DNA from: Tanypteryx hageni
Taxonomy: Eukaryota > Arthropoda > Insecta > Odonata > Petaluridae
DNA length: 64,000 nt
Direction of reading: 5' to 3'
NCBI GenBank assembly: GCA_028673005.1
Contig: CM054112.1
Span: forward strand, 191,181,144-191,245,143
The translations under genes were made by a program, and so were the position numbers. This document shows positions 1 to 11,984 of the stretch, piece by piece. Position 1 is the stretch's first letter. Every line of letters begins with the position of its first letter. The notes beneath the pieces were generated by a model. It was given only the letters and a program-made list of their open reading frames with translations, was not told the DNA's origin and did no database searches.

Positions 1-779
1 TGTTCAACAACCAAGGAAAACATATGCTCAGACCCTGTAGGTGGAGGGCCTCTGCAAAATGATTGAATTTAATTACATATACAATATCTGAAAACATTTC
101 TACAAAAATAAATTGAAAAGTTTTAATTATGGACTATGTATGCATTCAATTACAGTGAACAGAGAAACCCACACTTAATGTTTCTATGGAAGAATCTTTT
201 TGTACATTAAATAATGTTTAACACTAATCAGGGAGTTGCATTCTACTGCAGTAAGTGCCAAATTTATTAGAGCAAAATTATTTTTTATATCATATCATTA
301 TAAATTTATATCATTATTATAAATTTTAAACCTATATTACATGATAATTGGCCTGTTTATTCTGAAATTTACTACACATGTAACATCTTAGCAGTGTTGC
401 ATTTATAAGAAATTAAAACATTAGAAAATTGAAGTTTAACACAAAGGGAACTGAATAACATTTGGGCATAAAATGAAACAATGACAAAGGAATACACATC
501 CAGAAAGAAATGTTATTTTTTAAGTAATCAAGTAATGTAGTCTGCTTTTGCTAACAGGTTGTGCAAATACAGGCAGTCCCCACTGTTCGTCGTTCCGCTC
601 ATATGTCAATTCCTAATTGACAACATTGTTTCATTCTTTCATCCTCATGATCCACTTATTTGGCACATTGAGTGGAAATATATGTCAGTTTCATTTTAAT
701 TTTGGTTGGAAAATGTCCAATTTGAGATTGGGTTTGTGTGAAATTTAAGTATCACAGACATAATCACAGGTGTTCGGTA

Positions 780-1190
780 CCAGTCAATACGTTTACAATA
801 CCAAAAGCAGAAAGCTTCACATCATCCATATCCAGTTCAGAAAACATTAAGAATCTTCAGTCATAAATTTCAGTATGATTTATGGAATTTAAAATTTTAT
901 TATTAGAAAAGTGTTTAACACATTTTTTACCAATGTTAATTAAAAACTTGAAAATTTGAAAACTCTCATAAAAAGGTAGTTTAAAAATCTTATTTATTTT
1001 TATTGATTTGTATTTTCAATGTGGGCATTTAAATAGATTTATTTTTTCTTATGTTTTAAGTTTGCATTGCTTTCTTCATTAGCTCATAAATATGAGGAAA
1101 CTGTCTAAAATTTCAAATATACACAACAGGGCAAATATTTATTTTACAGAACAAATTACATTGTAGGAGAAATGTGACAATATAGTAATA
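780..1190. repeat. Interspersed repeat, copy 1
   Basis: This stretch is clearly similar to the reverse complement of 52918-53215. Shared phrases include CAACAGGGCAAATATT, GTAGGAGAAATGTGACAATA and ACCAAAAGCAG. The shared homology stops on the right at about 1188. The unit may begin near 571, where a pogo-like end (CAGGCAGTCCCCACTG) occurs. Coding content is not visible. Confidence 0.65.
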
Positions 1191-1330
1191 CAGGCACACC
1201 CCGGGTTACATAAGCCTCAACTTACATAAACCCGCACTTACATATAAGCGGCTCCATAAATTATGTACGAAAAAAATTTTATTATGCCTAAGTTAGTGGT
1301 TTTTGTAAGCGAGCTCGAATTAAATCTATA
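1191..1330. repeat. Fragment with CAGGCACACCCCGGGTTAC terminus (pogo-type MITE end)
   Basis: The terminus is followed by ACATAAGCCTCAACTTAC and related lines. A diverged copy lies at about 53950-54075. This motif type is typical of pogo/Tc1-superfamily non-autonomous elements. The opposite end was not found. Confidence 0.45.
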
Positions 1331-2394
1331 TGTATGTGCGCAGAAAAAGAACACAAGGCGTGGGTTGTAATGTGATATCCCCACTTTGCTATTCAGCCAA
1401 TGTTGTCATTCTAGCAAATTTTTAGCAATATGTACTATGTAGCGACTTTGGTTTTGAATTATGCATGAAAGAAGCCCACAGCGACTACCTACTAATATAG
1501 CGAATCGATGTAACAATCTACCTAATTCTAGCAACTGGCTACAATTGCGGCATATATCTGCACTCATATGAATACAATATTAGATTACTGTATTAGTCTG
1601 ACAATGAATATAGTCCCTCCCTGAATATAGCCCCTCCCCTATTTCTGAAGCCTCATTTTGGAAAAAGTTTCAGCCCCATTACAGACCTCACTTTCAATAT
1701 TCTAAAGAACAAGTTTTAATATGTACAAGCAATTTAGTTAGAGTTATCAATTTACAATGAAACGGTGACATCACATTTTGTGTGTTAGAGTTGTAGGTGT
1801 AATTTAAATATGTATCAAGTGTTACTAGACTGAAATCGAAAATTTTGCATTTATGAATGTTATTTAAATTCCATTCGTATCCTTCAGATGCCATTGACAA
1901 TGGCTACTTGAATCGCACCTGTATAACAAAGTAATTATCACCAGATTTCCAGTTAACATATTCTTTTCATAATTTATTTTACCTGTAATTTTGTTATTTC
2001 TGATATTTATGCCTCGGAATATCACATCAAGAAATACATTCTGTAGATAGTTGAAACACCTTAAACAACTCAGTTTGATTTACGTAAGTAATACTTTCAT
2101 AATGCAATTGAATTATATACAATCAAGAGCTGCGCAAGCTGGAGTCTGATCAGCTGACAGAGTTGCCTACAGATTGACGGGTAATGAAGATAATTTCTTT
2201 CGCCGTAGTCTTAATTTTAGAAATACATTTTAAAAATTCTTTTTTTATTTAAACAAAAATTTGTAAGCAACTATTTCAATTAATGAATGAACTAGTATAC
2301 CTATACTGAATGTGTGTTCAAAATATACACCAAATACATTCAGTGAGAAATTAGGTCATAAAATCTTTTTTCTGTTTTGATAGTCTGCTAAAAG

Positions 2395-2700
2395 GGAGGG
2401 CGGCCCGAGAAATTTTGGTGCCCCGGGCGAGATAGCACTCCAGCGCCCCCCTCCATTAATGTTTGTTGAGATATTTACAAAGTACAAGTCAATTTATGCA
2501 TCACTCTGTAAAAGTTATTGATAATGAAAAATTAAAAGGAATGCCAACAAAATTCTAGCCTGTTCGTCGATATAAATTGGTACCCAATATTTATTCACTT
2601 GCAAGTAATGCATCGATAAATGATCGGGATAGCACCCCCAAAACTTTGGCACCCTGGGCCCGGCTCGTCTGTAGCTCGGGCCGGCCCTGGGTCTTAGATT
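2395..2700. repeat. Repeat with GGGC(C)GGCCCGAG inverted ends, copy 1
   Basis: The ends read GGGCGGCCCGAG and CTCGGGCCGGCCCTGGG, an inverted pair. Inside it is similar to the reverse complement of about 34150-34445: both carry TTACTTGCAAGTGAATAAAT and ACCAATTTATATCG. A non-autonomous DNA transposon is likely; target duplications were not resolved. Confidence 0.6.
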
Positions 2701-2872
2701 CAAGGTCGTCTTGGATTGGGGTAATATGGTAATTGCATTAATTCTTCAGTATGGTTTGTATCAAAGTAACGTTTGCGAGTAACAAGTAAGCTGTATTTCA
2801 GTATGGTTACACACTTTTTACTGGCTTTGAATCTCAATGTTTGAAAGATACCGGGCAGTAATGCCATCTGAT

Positions 2873-3122
2873 CAGGGGCACATCCAGAAACTTCTCAGGG
2901 TCCCAATGGCCCCTCCCCCCTCTTGATTCTGTCTCTGCTGACGACCATACATTTTGAAAATCCCTATCCCCATCAGAACCTTTCTTTCCCTTGTCTTAGA
3001 GACTTAATCTTCGGTGTAGAAACAAGGAATGTTGTGCAGAATGAATTTAAGAATGTTACCAGTAGAGGGCAATGGGGTCATCCAAGGGGAGGGTGAATGC
3101 TCCCCCCTTGAATCTGCCACTG
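2873..3122. mobile_element. hAT-type MITE with 8-bp target duplication CATCTGAT
   Basis: The ends are CAGGGGCACATCCAG and the inverted GAATCTGCCACTG. The flanks 2865-2872 and 3123-3130 are identical (CATCTGAT), the 8-bp duplication expected of hAT elements. It is the same family as 62225-62495 in opposite orientation and has no coding capacity. Confidence 0.88.
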
Positions 3123-3689
3123 CATCTGATGGTACCTTCTTGACAGTTTGGATGGTGCTTAGTTATCTTCATGGTCTAATTATTTATCGAACACTGCTTG
3201 ATTTTTCATAATTATTCATTTGCGTCTGTGTTGATTTAATAATTTGTTGCCAGCAAACATCATCAAGATAAAAAATTTGTTATTGATAGAGATGATTCTT
3301 GTTAAAATTTAGTTATATTTATTCTTTAAATAAGAGGTTTTTATTGTCTTAATAAAATGAATTATGATGACAATCTAAATTTATGATTTTGTTTAACAAG
3401 AATGGTTTTTGAATGTGTCTGTAGTAATTGTTTCGTCTGTTCCTTTGTACACTTATATTATTTTAAAATAAATATTTCCAAGAATTTTTGAGTCTAGTGT
3501 TCTTCATCAGGAACAAAACCCCTCATTTTCATATTGTCTATGGAAGATATCGATCCGCTTTTCATCGATCCACTTTTATACAATCCTCTTTATAAGATTT
3601 GTCCACGGTTTGTTCCAAGCATTCAATAGACTTTGGGCTAAATCTTGATTTCCTATAACAGTTTGCAATTGTTTGTATGTATTTCTAGT

Positions 3690-3965
3690 AATCAACCTCT
3701 TGGGTTATTATAGCCATAAGTGGAACCGCTGCATGGAAGGCCAACACTCTAACCACTCTGTGACTGCCACCCCCTTTGTAATTGTTTCATGACTAACTAC
3801 ATTCCATGCAGCAGTTAGCATATGGAGTGCTTGTAAAATTCCATTTCACGTATTGTTTGTTTGTTTGAGTATATTTATGGCTAATCAATCTCTTGGATTA
3901 TTATAGCCATAACTCCTTACATACCAGACACTCACAAGGGAGGAGGGAAACCTGGTGCTAGCATT
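3690..3965 (-). repeat. tRNA-like SINE fragment and short direct repeat
   Basis: On the minus strand about 3721-3775 reads AGAGTGGTTAGAGTGTTGGC, resembling the A-box half of tRNA-derived SINEs. The phrase CTTGGRTTATTATAGCCATAA occurs twice about 190 bases apart. No complete B-box unit was seen. Confidence 0.4.
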
Positions 3966-4306
3966 AGCCTACTCTTGACGAAGAGCACCAATGGGTAGAA
4001 ATTAATGCAATGGTCAAAAATTGATTGCATTATATGCAGGAAAAACATTAAATATTAAATATATTAATATTAAATTGAAGAAAATAATATATGGCTTAAA
4101 TCAAGTGTTTGATGGCACCGCAAAAATTTAACACTAAATGTGGACAAACATTAAATGTGGGAACCTTAAACTGAGGTTTCAATGCATTATGTTATAAATA
4201 TCATAACCAACTAAAAGCACAACAATGAATAAGTAACTACTGATATTTATGCCTCAACTACAGTTGACTACAACAGTTACATGTTCAACATTGATGAGCT
4301 ACTTAC

Positions 4307-4569
4307 GGAACAAGACCAAGTTTCTGTACAAGAGAGGCTGCAACATCAGCAACTCGAGTGCAAGCATCATATTTGAAAGACTTTGTCTGCCCATTCTCAA
4401 GAAAGACTTTAAGTACATTAGGCAGGAATGGTAGTGCCAACTGAGGAGCCATGTCTCTTGTGCCATTTCTGGGTCCAGCCGAAGTTCCATGATTTGGAGG
4501 AGCAGGCACACCAGGTACCTTCTGACCACCTCCCCATACACCAACATCTCCCATAGAAAATGCAGATGG
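4307..4569 (-). CDS. FRMPD4-like exon 6: linker and start of FERM F1 lobe
   Basis: This exon covers residues 331-417 plus two bases, between a TTGGCAG acceptor and a GTAAGT donor. A Gly/Pro-rich linker of about 48 residues is followed by PNVLKVFLENGQTKSFKYD, the first strands of the ubiquitin-like F1 lobe of FERM. The lobe is cut off at the donor. I found no convincing continuation exon between 1 and 4300, so the next exon is probably outside the window. Confidence 0.9.
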
Positions 4570-4693
4570 CTGCCAAAGAAAATATGATATTAGTCAATTT
4601 CAAAACCTTGATTGGTATTTCATACAAAACCTTTATGCTCAAGTGACCTGGGTTATTTGTATTTTACATCTATGTTTTCGAGACAGAAGAATA

Positions 4694-4957
4694 CACCATA
4701 TTTGCTAACATGTAAGCTGCACTTTTTTTCAAAATTATTCATCGAAATATTTTATAATTATAAATGATAATTTTTATTGATAGTTATGTATATTTAATGG
4801 GACATATAAGTGACTTTCAGTTAGCCTGAATGTTTTACATCTAATCGCTATTTTTGAAATGCAGCTTATTTTCAGGAACTTTTTCCCCTAGATTGTCTAA
4901 AAAAAAAACAAGGATGCAGCTTATATGCAGTGTCAGCTTATATGCAAGTAAATACAG
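4694..4957. mobile_element. Pogo-type MITE with TA target site
   Basis: The inverted ends share the pattern ATATTTGCTAACATGTAAGC, with related copies at the right end, and TA lies on both sides (4692-4693 and 4958-4959). At about 264 bp, AT-rich and non-coding, it sits just upstream of FRMPD4-like exon 6 in gene orientation. Confidence 0.6.
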
Positions 4958-5367
4958 TAAATGTAAATAAATAAAAAATTTAAAAATGTAATCATTCCAT
5001 AGCTAGGAGTATTTTTATCTTCTCTTAATACTTCTGAAATCCTCTTTTTGTCTTGGCATATAAAAATATCAATACACTGAAGAAAACTCATGCAATGGCT
5101 TAAGAAAATAAGAATGATGGAGATGTAAACAGGATAGAGAAAACATAAAATATGAACCAATAAAAACTGCATGACTTAGATTTGGAAATTAAGCCAAATG
5201 ACTACACTTTCACATTTTTTGTCAACAAAAGTTACTTCCGCTTAATAGGCATAGAAGAATAGTAATACTACTGTGATTAACCCAACAAATTTAAGAGATT
5301 TAGACTGATATAATAAACAGTTGTTTAATTCAAATTCAATCATTAGTAATAAATTATTCATACTTAC

Positions 5368-5481
5368 AGGAAATAGAGGGGCTCCATTAACAACCACCCC
5401 TTCTGCAAAACGAACCCTTGGAGGATGTGACCTAAGACGAGCCTTCTTGGCTGCACTTAATAGAGCAGATTTTCTAGTAGA
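5368..5481 (-). CDS. FRMPD4-like exon 5: conserved PDZ-FERM connector
   Basis: This 114-base, phase-0 exon (residues 293-330) lies between a CTTCAG acceptor and a GTAAGT donor. It encodes KSALLSAAKKARLRSHPP followed by RVRFAEGVVVNG, the family's characteristic basic stretch just after the PDZ domain. I know of no enzymatic motif in it; its conservation supports the family assignment. Confidence 0.92.
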
Positions 5482-5822
5482 CTGAAGAGTTAGGCAAAAT
5501 AAGAATCTTTCTTGTTAAAAATATGCACATCCTTATTACCAAAGAAATACTTAAACCCTTTTCCATACAAATTTTATAAAACCATATCCATAGATTTGAT
5601 CAATTTTTCACAAGGAATACGAGGTGCAATCAAAAAGTTCCCGGACTGGCCACATGGCGCACCACTCATTTGTGCCACGTAGCTCCACAACTTAGGATAC
5701 ATAGTATACTTCATTGCGAAGTTGTCTCCCAAGTTTGAAGGTGCTAACAAGCTGCGTTTTATTTTTACGTTTTTATTTGCATTAGTGTCATAGTGTTTTA
5801 GCGATTTTCTCAGCACATAAAA

Positions 5823-6868
5823 ATGACTTCTTTAAAAGAACAACGTGTTTGTGTGAAATTTTGTTACAAACTTGGGAAATCAGCATCTGAGACCGTTGCA
5901 ATGCTTAATCAAGCATTTAGTGAGGAAGCCATGGGTAGGACCCAAACATACGAGTGGTATTCACATTTCAAAAATGGACAAACATCAGTTGAGGACTCTT
6001 GAGCATTCTGGTCGTCCTTCAACAAGCAAAAATGATGAAAACATCGAAAAAGTGCACGAAGCCATCCACGAGGATTGCCGGCAAAGCATTCTCGACATTT
6101 CTAATAGTCTTGTTATCTCCTACGGGTCTGTTCAAAGCATTTTCACTGACGTTTTGCACATGAGGTGCATTGCTGCAAAATTCATCCCTCGGCTGTTGAC
6201 ACAAGACCAAAAAAACCATCACGTGAACGTTTATCAGGACATTTAAGAAAGCCTTGAAAACGACCCCAACTTTCTTTCTAAGATCATTACAGGTGACAAA
6301 AGTAGGGTTTATGGCTATGATCCCAAAACGAAACAACAATCATCACAGTGGAAAAGTGCAAACTCCCCAAGACTCAAGAAAGCATGACAGGTTAAGAACA
6401 ATGTGAAGAGCATGCTCATTGTGTTTTTTGACATGGAAGGGATTGTGCACAGGAATTCATTCCACAAGGTCAGACAGTCAACCAACATTATTACACTGAA
6501 GTTCTGAGATGACTGAGGGAGAGCATCAGACAGAAATGTCCAGACAAGTGGGCATCGCAGGACTGGCTGCTTCACCACGACAACGCACCAGCACACACCG
6601 CACTGTCTGTTCAACAGTTCCTGGCTAAAAGCATCATGACAGCTGTTCCCTATCCTCCATAGTCTCCTGACCTTGCTCTGTGCAATTTTTTCTCTTTCCA
6701 AAGTTGAAAAAAGTTCTCAAAGGATGCCGATTTGATGATGTGGAGGAGATTCAGGCCGAGTCGCAGGGCTAGCTCGACAACATCCCCAAAAAGGAGTTCC
6801 AAGAGTGCTTTGCGAAGTATCATATCGTTGTCCAAGGGGACTACTTTGAAGGGGACAACATTCAATAG
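5823..6868 (+). pseudogene. Mariner transposase pseudogene
   Basis: Translation from the ATG at 5823 gives a mariner-type N-terminus (EQRVCVKFCYKLGKSASE; TYEWYSHFKNG), a frame change near 6000, and the helix-turn-helix region GRPSTSKNDENIEKVHEAI. After more stops come ITGDKS.VYGYDPKTKQQSSQW and later catalytic-core fragments. At least two frame changes and several stop codons make it inactive. The family would code for a DDD-type cut-and-paste transposase of about 345 residues. Confidence 0.88.
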
Positions 6869-6899
6869 GACCTGGGGTAAGCCAATTTTTACTTTCTCC

Positions 6900-7490
6900 A
6901 TATAAGAAGTATAGAGAAAGTATTGTTTTCATGAAAAAAATCGAATTCAAGATTTCAACGGAAATACATGTTTTAAGGTCCCCTGAACAGGTTTTGACTA
7001 TTTTCTCAATGATGTCTGTGTGTGTGTCTGTCTGTATGTGATAGATTTTTGTGGGCACTCCAACTCAAAAACTATTAATCAGATCAACACAAAATTTTTA
7101 TAAAAGTTAGAAGATTTGAATAGTTTTTGGTAAAAATCGGTCGACCGGAAGTGGGTGTTTACTCTTGTCACATTCGTTATTTTGAAATATTTGCTTTAAT
7201 ATTTGATAAATGTAAAAACGTACTGGAATAAAGTTTGTAGGAAATTTAATTTTCTACAACCTTTGTTTGATACATTTTTCCATATAATGCATTGTTTAAG
7301 AGATATCTTATATTTTTAGCTGCCACCACCACGCCACCTACCAAAGACTATTGTTAACAATTGACACTTAGTTACGTTTTAGTAATGCTCCTTTTTCTTT
7401 TTTACCAGAAGTAAATATTAACAACGATCCCAGAGCTAACAACATGTAATTTGCCATATAAATATGGAGAAAGTCATGTGTTGCCCACAT
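6900..7490 (+). mobile_element. Helitron-type (possibly Helentron) non-autonomous copy inside the mariner
   Basis: The left part contains AAGTATTGTTTTCATGAAAA and TAAGGTCCCCTGAACAGG; the right part ends GGAGAAAGTCATGTG and a hairpin-like palindrome before ACATCAG. Inverted copy 11985-12625, partial copy 30672-30990 and the 3' end at 14250-14335 belong to the same family. The insertion splits the mariner, so it is the younger of the two. Confidence 0.72.
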
Positions 7491-7941
7491 CAGTTTATTT
7501 TTTATTACGACCATCCAGAAACTTTTTGATTGCACCTTGCATACTATTCATGAAGCAATTTATGTATCTGATAATAGCTCAAGAAATGATTCATGTAATA
7601 GGTCACATTTTTATGAGGTCATTTTTTGTTAGCAATATTTAAAAAATCAAAAGGTATTTTCAAAACACCAAAAACCACTTTTGGGACTTGAATTTCTTTA
7701 GGTAAATCTACCTCACAGTTAATTCTTAATTTAGCCTCATGATCATACCTATTACAACTAATCAGATATTCTGATTGACAGATATGCCTATTTATACATA
7801 ATATTTCACACAAAAATAAAAAATAAAGTAATATTAAGGTAGTATTCAAAAAATCTAAAGAAAAGTATGTTAACAGTTAAGTGACTCAATTAATACTGTA
7901 CTACATATTAACACATTTAACAAGTACAATACTGTACTTAT

Positions 7942-10046
7942 CAGGGGTGCGAACTCAGTTGAAATATTTTTGAGTTCAATTATTTTATTGAGTTCGAGTT
8001 CGGTTATTGTGTTCATGATAAATGCTATTTATAGACATTAAAAATTAAAACAAAAACAATTTTATACTTTATTTTGATAAAATTTACACATCTATATTGT
8101 TCTTAAAATATGATATAAAGTTAGTGAACAACCTACTAGCTGCTGTTTGTACGTAGGAATAATACTGCTTCCAACAGATCCTGGTTTATGGACGACCTTA
8201 TGTCGCTAAGGATAAAACGCATTGATGAGAACAAATGTCCTACTGACACTTGAGTTACAGGCATTGCACTTAAAATTCTTGATGCTCATCTTAGGGGCTT
8301 GTCAAATGAATCTAACAGAGGCCAGACGGATGGACTCTTTAGCCTTCCCTTCTCAATCATCTTGTCGATACTACGCTCCAACTCTATAGCTAACTGTTCC
8401 ACTGTGCTTGCCCGCCACATTCTAAGAGGAGATTTTCTCTTTTCTAACTTATCAAGCTCCTCAAATTCATCCTCTTCTTCGCCAGTTGCACTCTCCTCAG
8501 CCATCACAATAGATTCTGAATTGGATGAGTCCTCAGCTATTTGTATTGAGGATGAGAAAAACCGCATTTTTGTAGCAACTTCTTGAATTCTTTCTTTCGC
8601 CAGAAGCATTTGCTGTGGGGAAAGCATTATCCTGTAGCAGGGGTCCATAAACACCGCAGCGAAGAAGATTTTATTCCCCAGAAAAGCCTCCTCAGGTTTC
8701 TCCATTGATTCAATAATATCTTCAGCAATACGACAGCTGATTTACTGCAATGATCGTTTTAGGGTGCACCATTCCTTCATGAAGATCCCAGGAGTCAAAG
8801 CCTCCTCCTGAAGGTGGATCGTAGTGTTGTATGGGGCTTCTAGCAGATCCTTCAGTTGCTGCAACTGTACCCATAAAGCATCAGAGAGATGCAGATCCGG
8901 AGACATCATCCCAATACCTTGAACTAATTCTTGAAGTTCCAAAAAGCATTTAATCATTTGGAAAGTGGAACCCCACCTTGTGGCCATGTCCAGAATTGGA
9001 CGTTTCTTTGTTCGCTTTTCAAGTACAGCCAGGAGATTCAGCGCCCGTAGTTTGTGCGTGACAAAATGAATCTTGGTAAGTAGCTTCATGCAGTGAGGTT
9101 GACAGAAACCATCTCTGACAGCCAGTTAAAGGGTATGCACTGAAGTGCATGAAGTCAAAGAATATAGTGATCGGAGTAAAAAGCCTAATGCTGTTCTTAT
9201 TGATTGATTTTGGTTTTGATTACTACTGTTTTATTTTCTTTATTTCTTTCCTTGTATAATGGTGGAATTTAAAATTTAAAAAGCAAAACTTATAAAAAAG
9301 AAAGTGATAGGTGTTTTCAAGATTGGTGGATTGAAAAATATGGTGTGATTAAAAAGAACAATAGAATCTTGAAAATTGGGTTATAATCGGGACAGGAATA
9401 TGATAATATGTGAATGTCAGAGGACTTAAAATATTTTAAACCACATGAAACACTCTTATTAATCCTGTTATTGTTAAACAAATAATCAAAAGAAATGCAT
9501 ATTTTCCTATAGAGCTAGGAAAACACTGATAGTGCCATCCCCACCTGTTTTCATGCTTATGGCTGGCATGCGAGCAAAAAATTATTTTTTATTTAATTAA
9601 TTTTGGCACACAGGCTTGAAAAGGTTCGCAACCACTGTTTTAGAACATTCCGTCATTCAAGAGTCCAGATCTTTCAAAAAAGAGGGAAACAATTCCCTCG
9701 AAAGCTCAAGGGCTAGGTCACTCAAATATACATAAATTACATGCCAATTTTATTTTCATTTGTTTGTATAAGTTTCAAAAAATGGCATTTGTAGTTTTAT
9801 AAAAAATAATATACAAATTTTTTACATACAGATTTTTAAATATAAAATAACGTATAAAATTTTATACAGAGTACATATGATTTACTATTAAACTGAACTA
9901 ATAGATATTTAAGCATTGTCTAACAATATATATTTGAAGAGGATGGGTAATCCATTTCCAATCAGAACTCGATAACTCGATAATTTATTGCGAGTTTAAG
10001 TTCAAGAAAAATAACCAAGTACACCGAGTTCGAGTTCGCAGCCCTG
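7942..10046 (-). mobile_element. hAT transposon, 2.1 kb, degenerate
   Basis: The terminal inverted repeats are CAGGGGTGCGAACTC and (reversed right end) CAGGGCTGCGAACTC. Flanking octamers GTACTTAT and GTATATAT match at six of eight positions, a decayed target duplication. The transposase remnant 8140-9110 lies inside on the minus strand. A second hAT-like end (CAGTGGTTGCGAACC, reversed) near 9640 may mark a nested fragment. Confidence 0.85.
8140..9110 (-). pseudogene. hAT-family transposase pseudogene
   Basis: The minus strand encodes DMATRWGSTFQMI, matching the conserved D..TRW.ST core segment. After an in-frame stop (TAA at 8743-8741) comes FFAAVFMDPCYRIML, then a Ser/Glu-rich stretch. Beyond another stop at 8288-8286, the C-terminal hAT dimerisation region reads VGHLFSSMRFILSDIRSS and LLEAVLFLRTN. 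The BED finger and N-terminus are not seen. Not functional as written. Confidence 0.88.
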
Positions 10047-10633
10047 GTATATATGTACACACATTAGGCAATTATGACTGCTTGAAGAGTTTAAAAGTTT
10101 TATAAAGTCCCATGATATTCTACTTATCTGGATAACTGGAAGTTTACTGCACTTGACTCATCATTCTCATTTAAAACATTCCATTCATCTAAAAGAAATG
10201 AGCTTTCATAATCACTAAATTTGTCTTTATTGACTCCATGTATAACCTAGTCTTCAAGACATACCATTGTCATCTACTGAAAGTTATAGCTGAAAAATGC
10301 ATTACATGACATTTGGGCTGTCAAAGGATTTGTATGTAGAAGAAAATAAATGCATACATACAGAATAAGAAAGCTTAACAAAACCATAAGAGATGACAAA
10401 ACTCATCAAAAACGTATATGGGCATTTTTGGGGGCTTGGGATGGTAAAAGATTGAGAGAAAAACAATTAAACAATCATCTCCACTTAAAAATATCACATC
10501 AGATTAATTTAAGTCAACATAAAAAAATATAAAACATTATGGCTAAGTTATTTCTGTAGTCAAATCAGTAACTAATTATGTCAAGTTCAAAATATTTTTT
10601 GGTTCAAGAACATCATTGTACATTGATACTCAC

Positions 10634-10802
10634 ATTGTCCAGTGGGGGTTGGCAAACACATAGTGTAACAGAATGCCGACTAGAGCGTACTAATTGGATG
10701 ACATACTCCCGTGGTGCCTCCCTGACCTCCTGACCTCCAATGCTAAGGATCTGGTCCCCAGGCTGAAGCTTTCCATCACTTGGCCCACCTTCAGTCACAA
10801 AC
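10634..10802 (-). CDS. FRMPD4-like exon 4: rest of PDZ domain
   Basis: This exon covers residues 236-292. It contains the typical PDZ core phrases EGGPSDGKLQPGDQIL and APREYVIQLVR, and closes the fold with VTLCVCQPP. The acceptor ends TTTAAG and the donor is GTGAGT. The frame continues from exon 3 across the split Arg codon AG|G. Confidence 0.93.
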
Positions 10803-11984
10803 CTTAAACAGGCAAAGAAAATATAATATAATGAATATTTAATGAAACTAATGATGGTAAAAAGACCTGATTATGTTAATTTACAATACTAACCTAAGTT
10901 ATAAGAGAAAATCTATTTTGTGGTGTATGAATTCAAAGATTTAGTTGAAAATCAACATTTAAAAAATAAGGATGAGCTTAAGATGGTAATGAATGATTTA
11001 TTTTAAATATGAAATAAATTCATGTTTATCACTTAAAATGTCTTAATTGAAAAAATATAAGACTACCATATATGCCGGTCTCTAAGATGACCTGGTGTCT
11101 AAGTCGACCATGGTTTTTTTACTAAAAAATTCATTTTTTACAAAGGGATGGGTTGGTTCCACATTTTCTCGGTTTCGGTTATATTAATCTGATCCAGGTT
11201 CTTGGTTTCGGTTCTGTTAGGTAAGAAGTGCTTTTTGATACACCATGGGAAATTCTAACTTTACAATAGTAACATATCCGTTTTCACAAAATTTTTTAAC
11301 GAAAAACTGAGACATTTCCATGATTCACAGATATTTATTTGTAAGGTAAAACTTGGTTCCTATCTGAGCTGTTCGCATTAAAATTACATGAACAAACATG
11401 AAATTCTGAGATAATTAATATTTATATACGAATATAATTTGAAAGAGCACAAACTTGCTAGGTACTTATTGTGCGAACTACACCGACAATCAAAGGAATA
11501 TTTATAATTTTTCCTTGATTCTCTTTTTAGTATATGTATGAATGCATATATACACTGCACATACAGCTAGTCACTAGAATCAGCAATATTGCTAAATTGA
11601 TTCACTAGATTTACAATTAGTCACCATGACCTTTATAAGGAACTATATAGTTTGAACACAAGGTCGTCAAAAATTTGCTAAATTGCAGCACTGAAGGGGA
11701 TGCCAGTGTGACCCATGAATCACATCACGTTGCTTCCTGGCACGCGCCTAGAAATGAGACTATGTAGTTGATACTAGTCCATAGTATTGTCTGGTGTCGT
11801 AAAAATTCATATCGTATTTCACTAATATTTCTAAATGAATACTTTTACTGAGTTATTCTATCCCTCAAATAAATAAAAATATGAATAAAAAAATACAATT
11901 CTTCGATTGATAGATCTCGTATAGACAGAAGTACAAGGTTGAGTGGGAAAAGAAATTAAAGTTGTTAATAAAAGGAAAAAATCT

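Larger units (their letters stand above)
1..2394. other. AT-rich intron or flank with repeat fragments
   Basis: No exon is recognisable on either strand. Apart from the repeats listed separately (780-1190, 1191-1330), it is plain AT-rich sequence. It probably belongs to an intron of the FRMPD4-like gene, because the F1 lobe is cut at 4307 and must continue further left. Confidence 0.5.
5620..7539 (+). mobile_element. Mariner transposon, degenerate, split by a Helitron-type insert
   Basis: The terminal inverted repeats begin CGAGGTGCAATCAAAAAG (left) and CAAGGTGCAATCAAAAAG (right, reversed). The left flank is TA; the right flank is CA, probably a mutated TA. Without the insert at about 6900-7490 the element would be about 1.3 kb, the normal mariner length. 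It lies in a FRMPD4-like intron. Confidence 0.9.
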
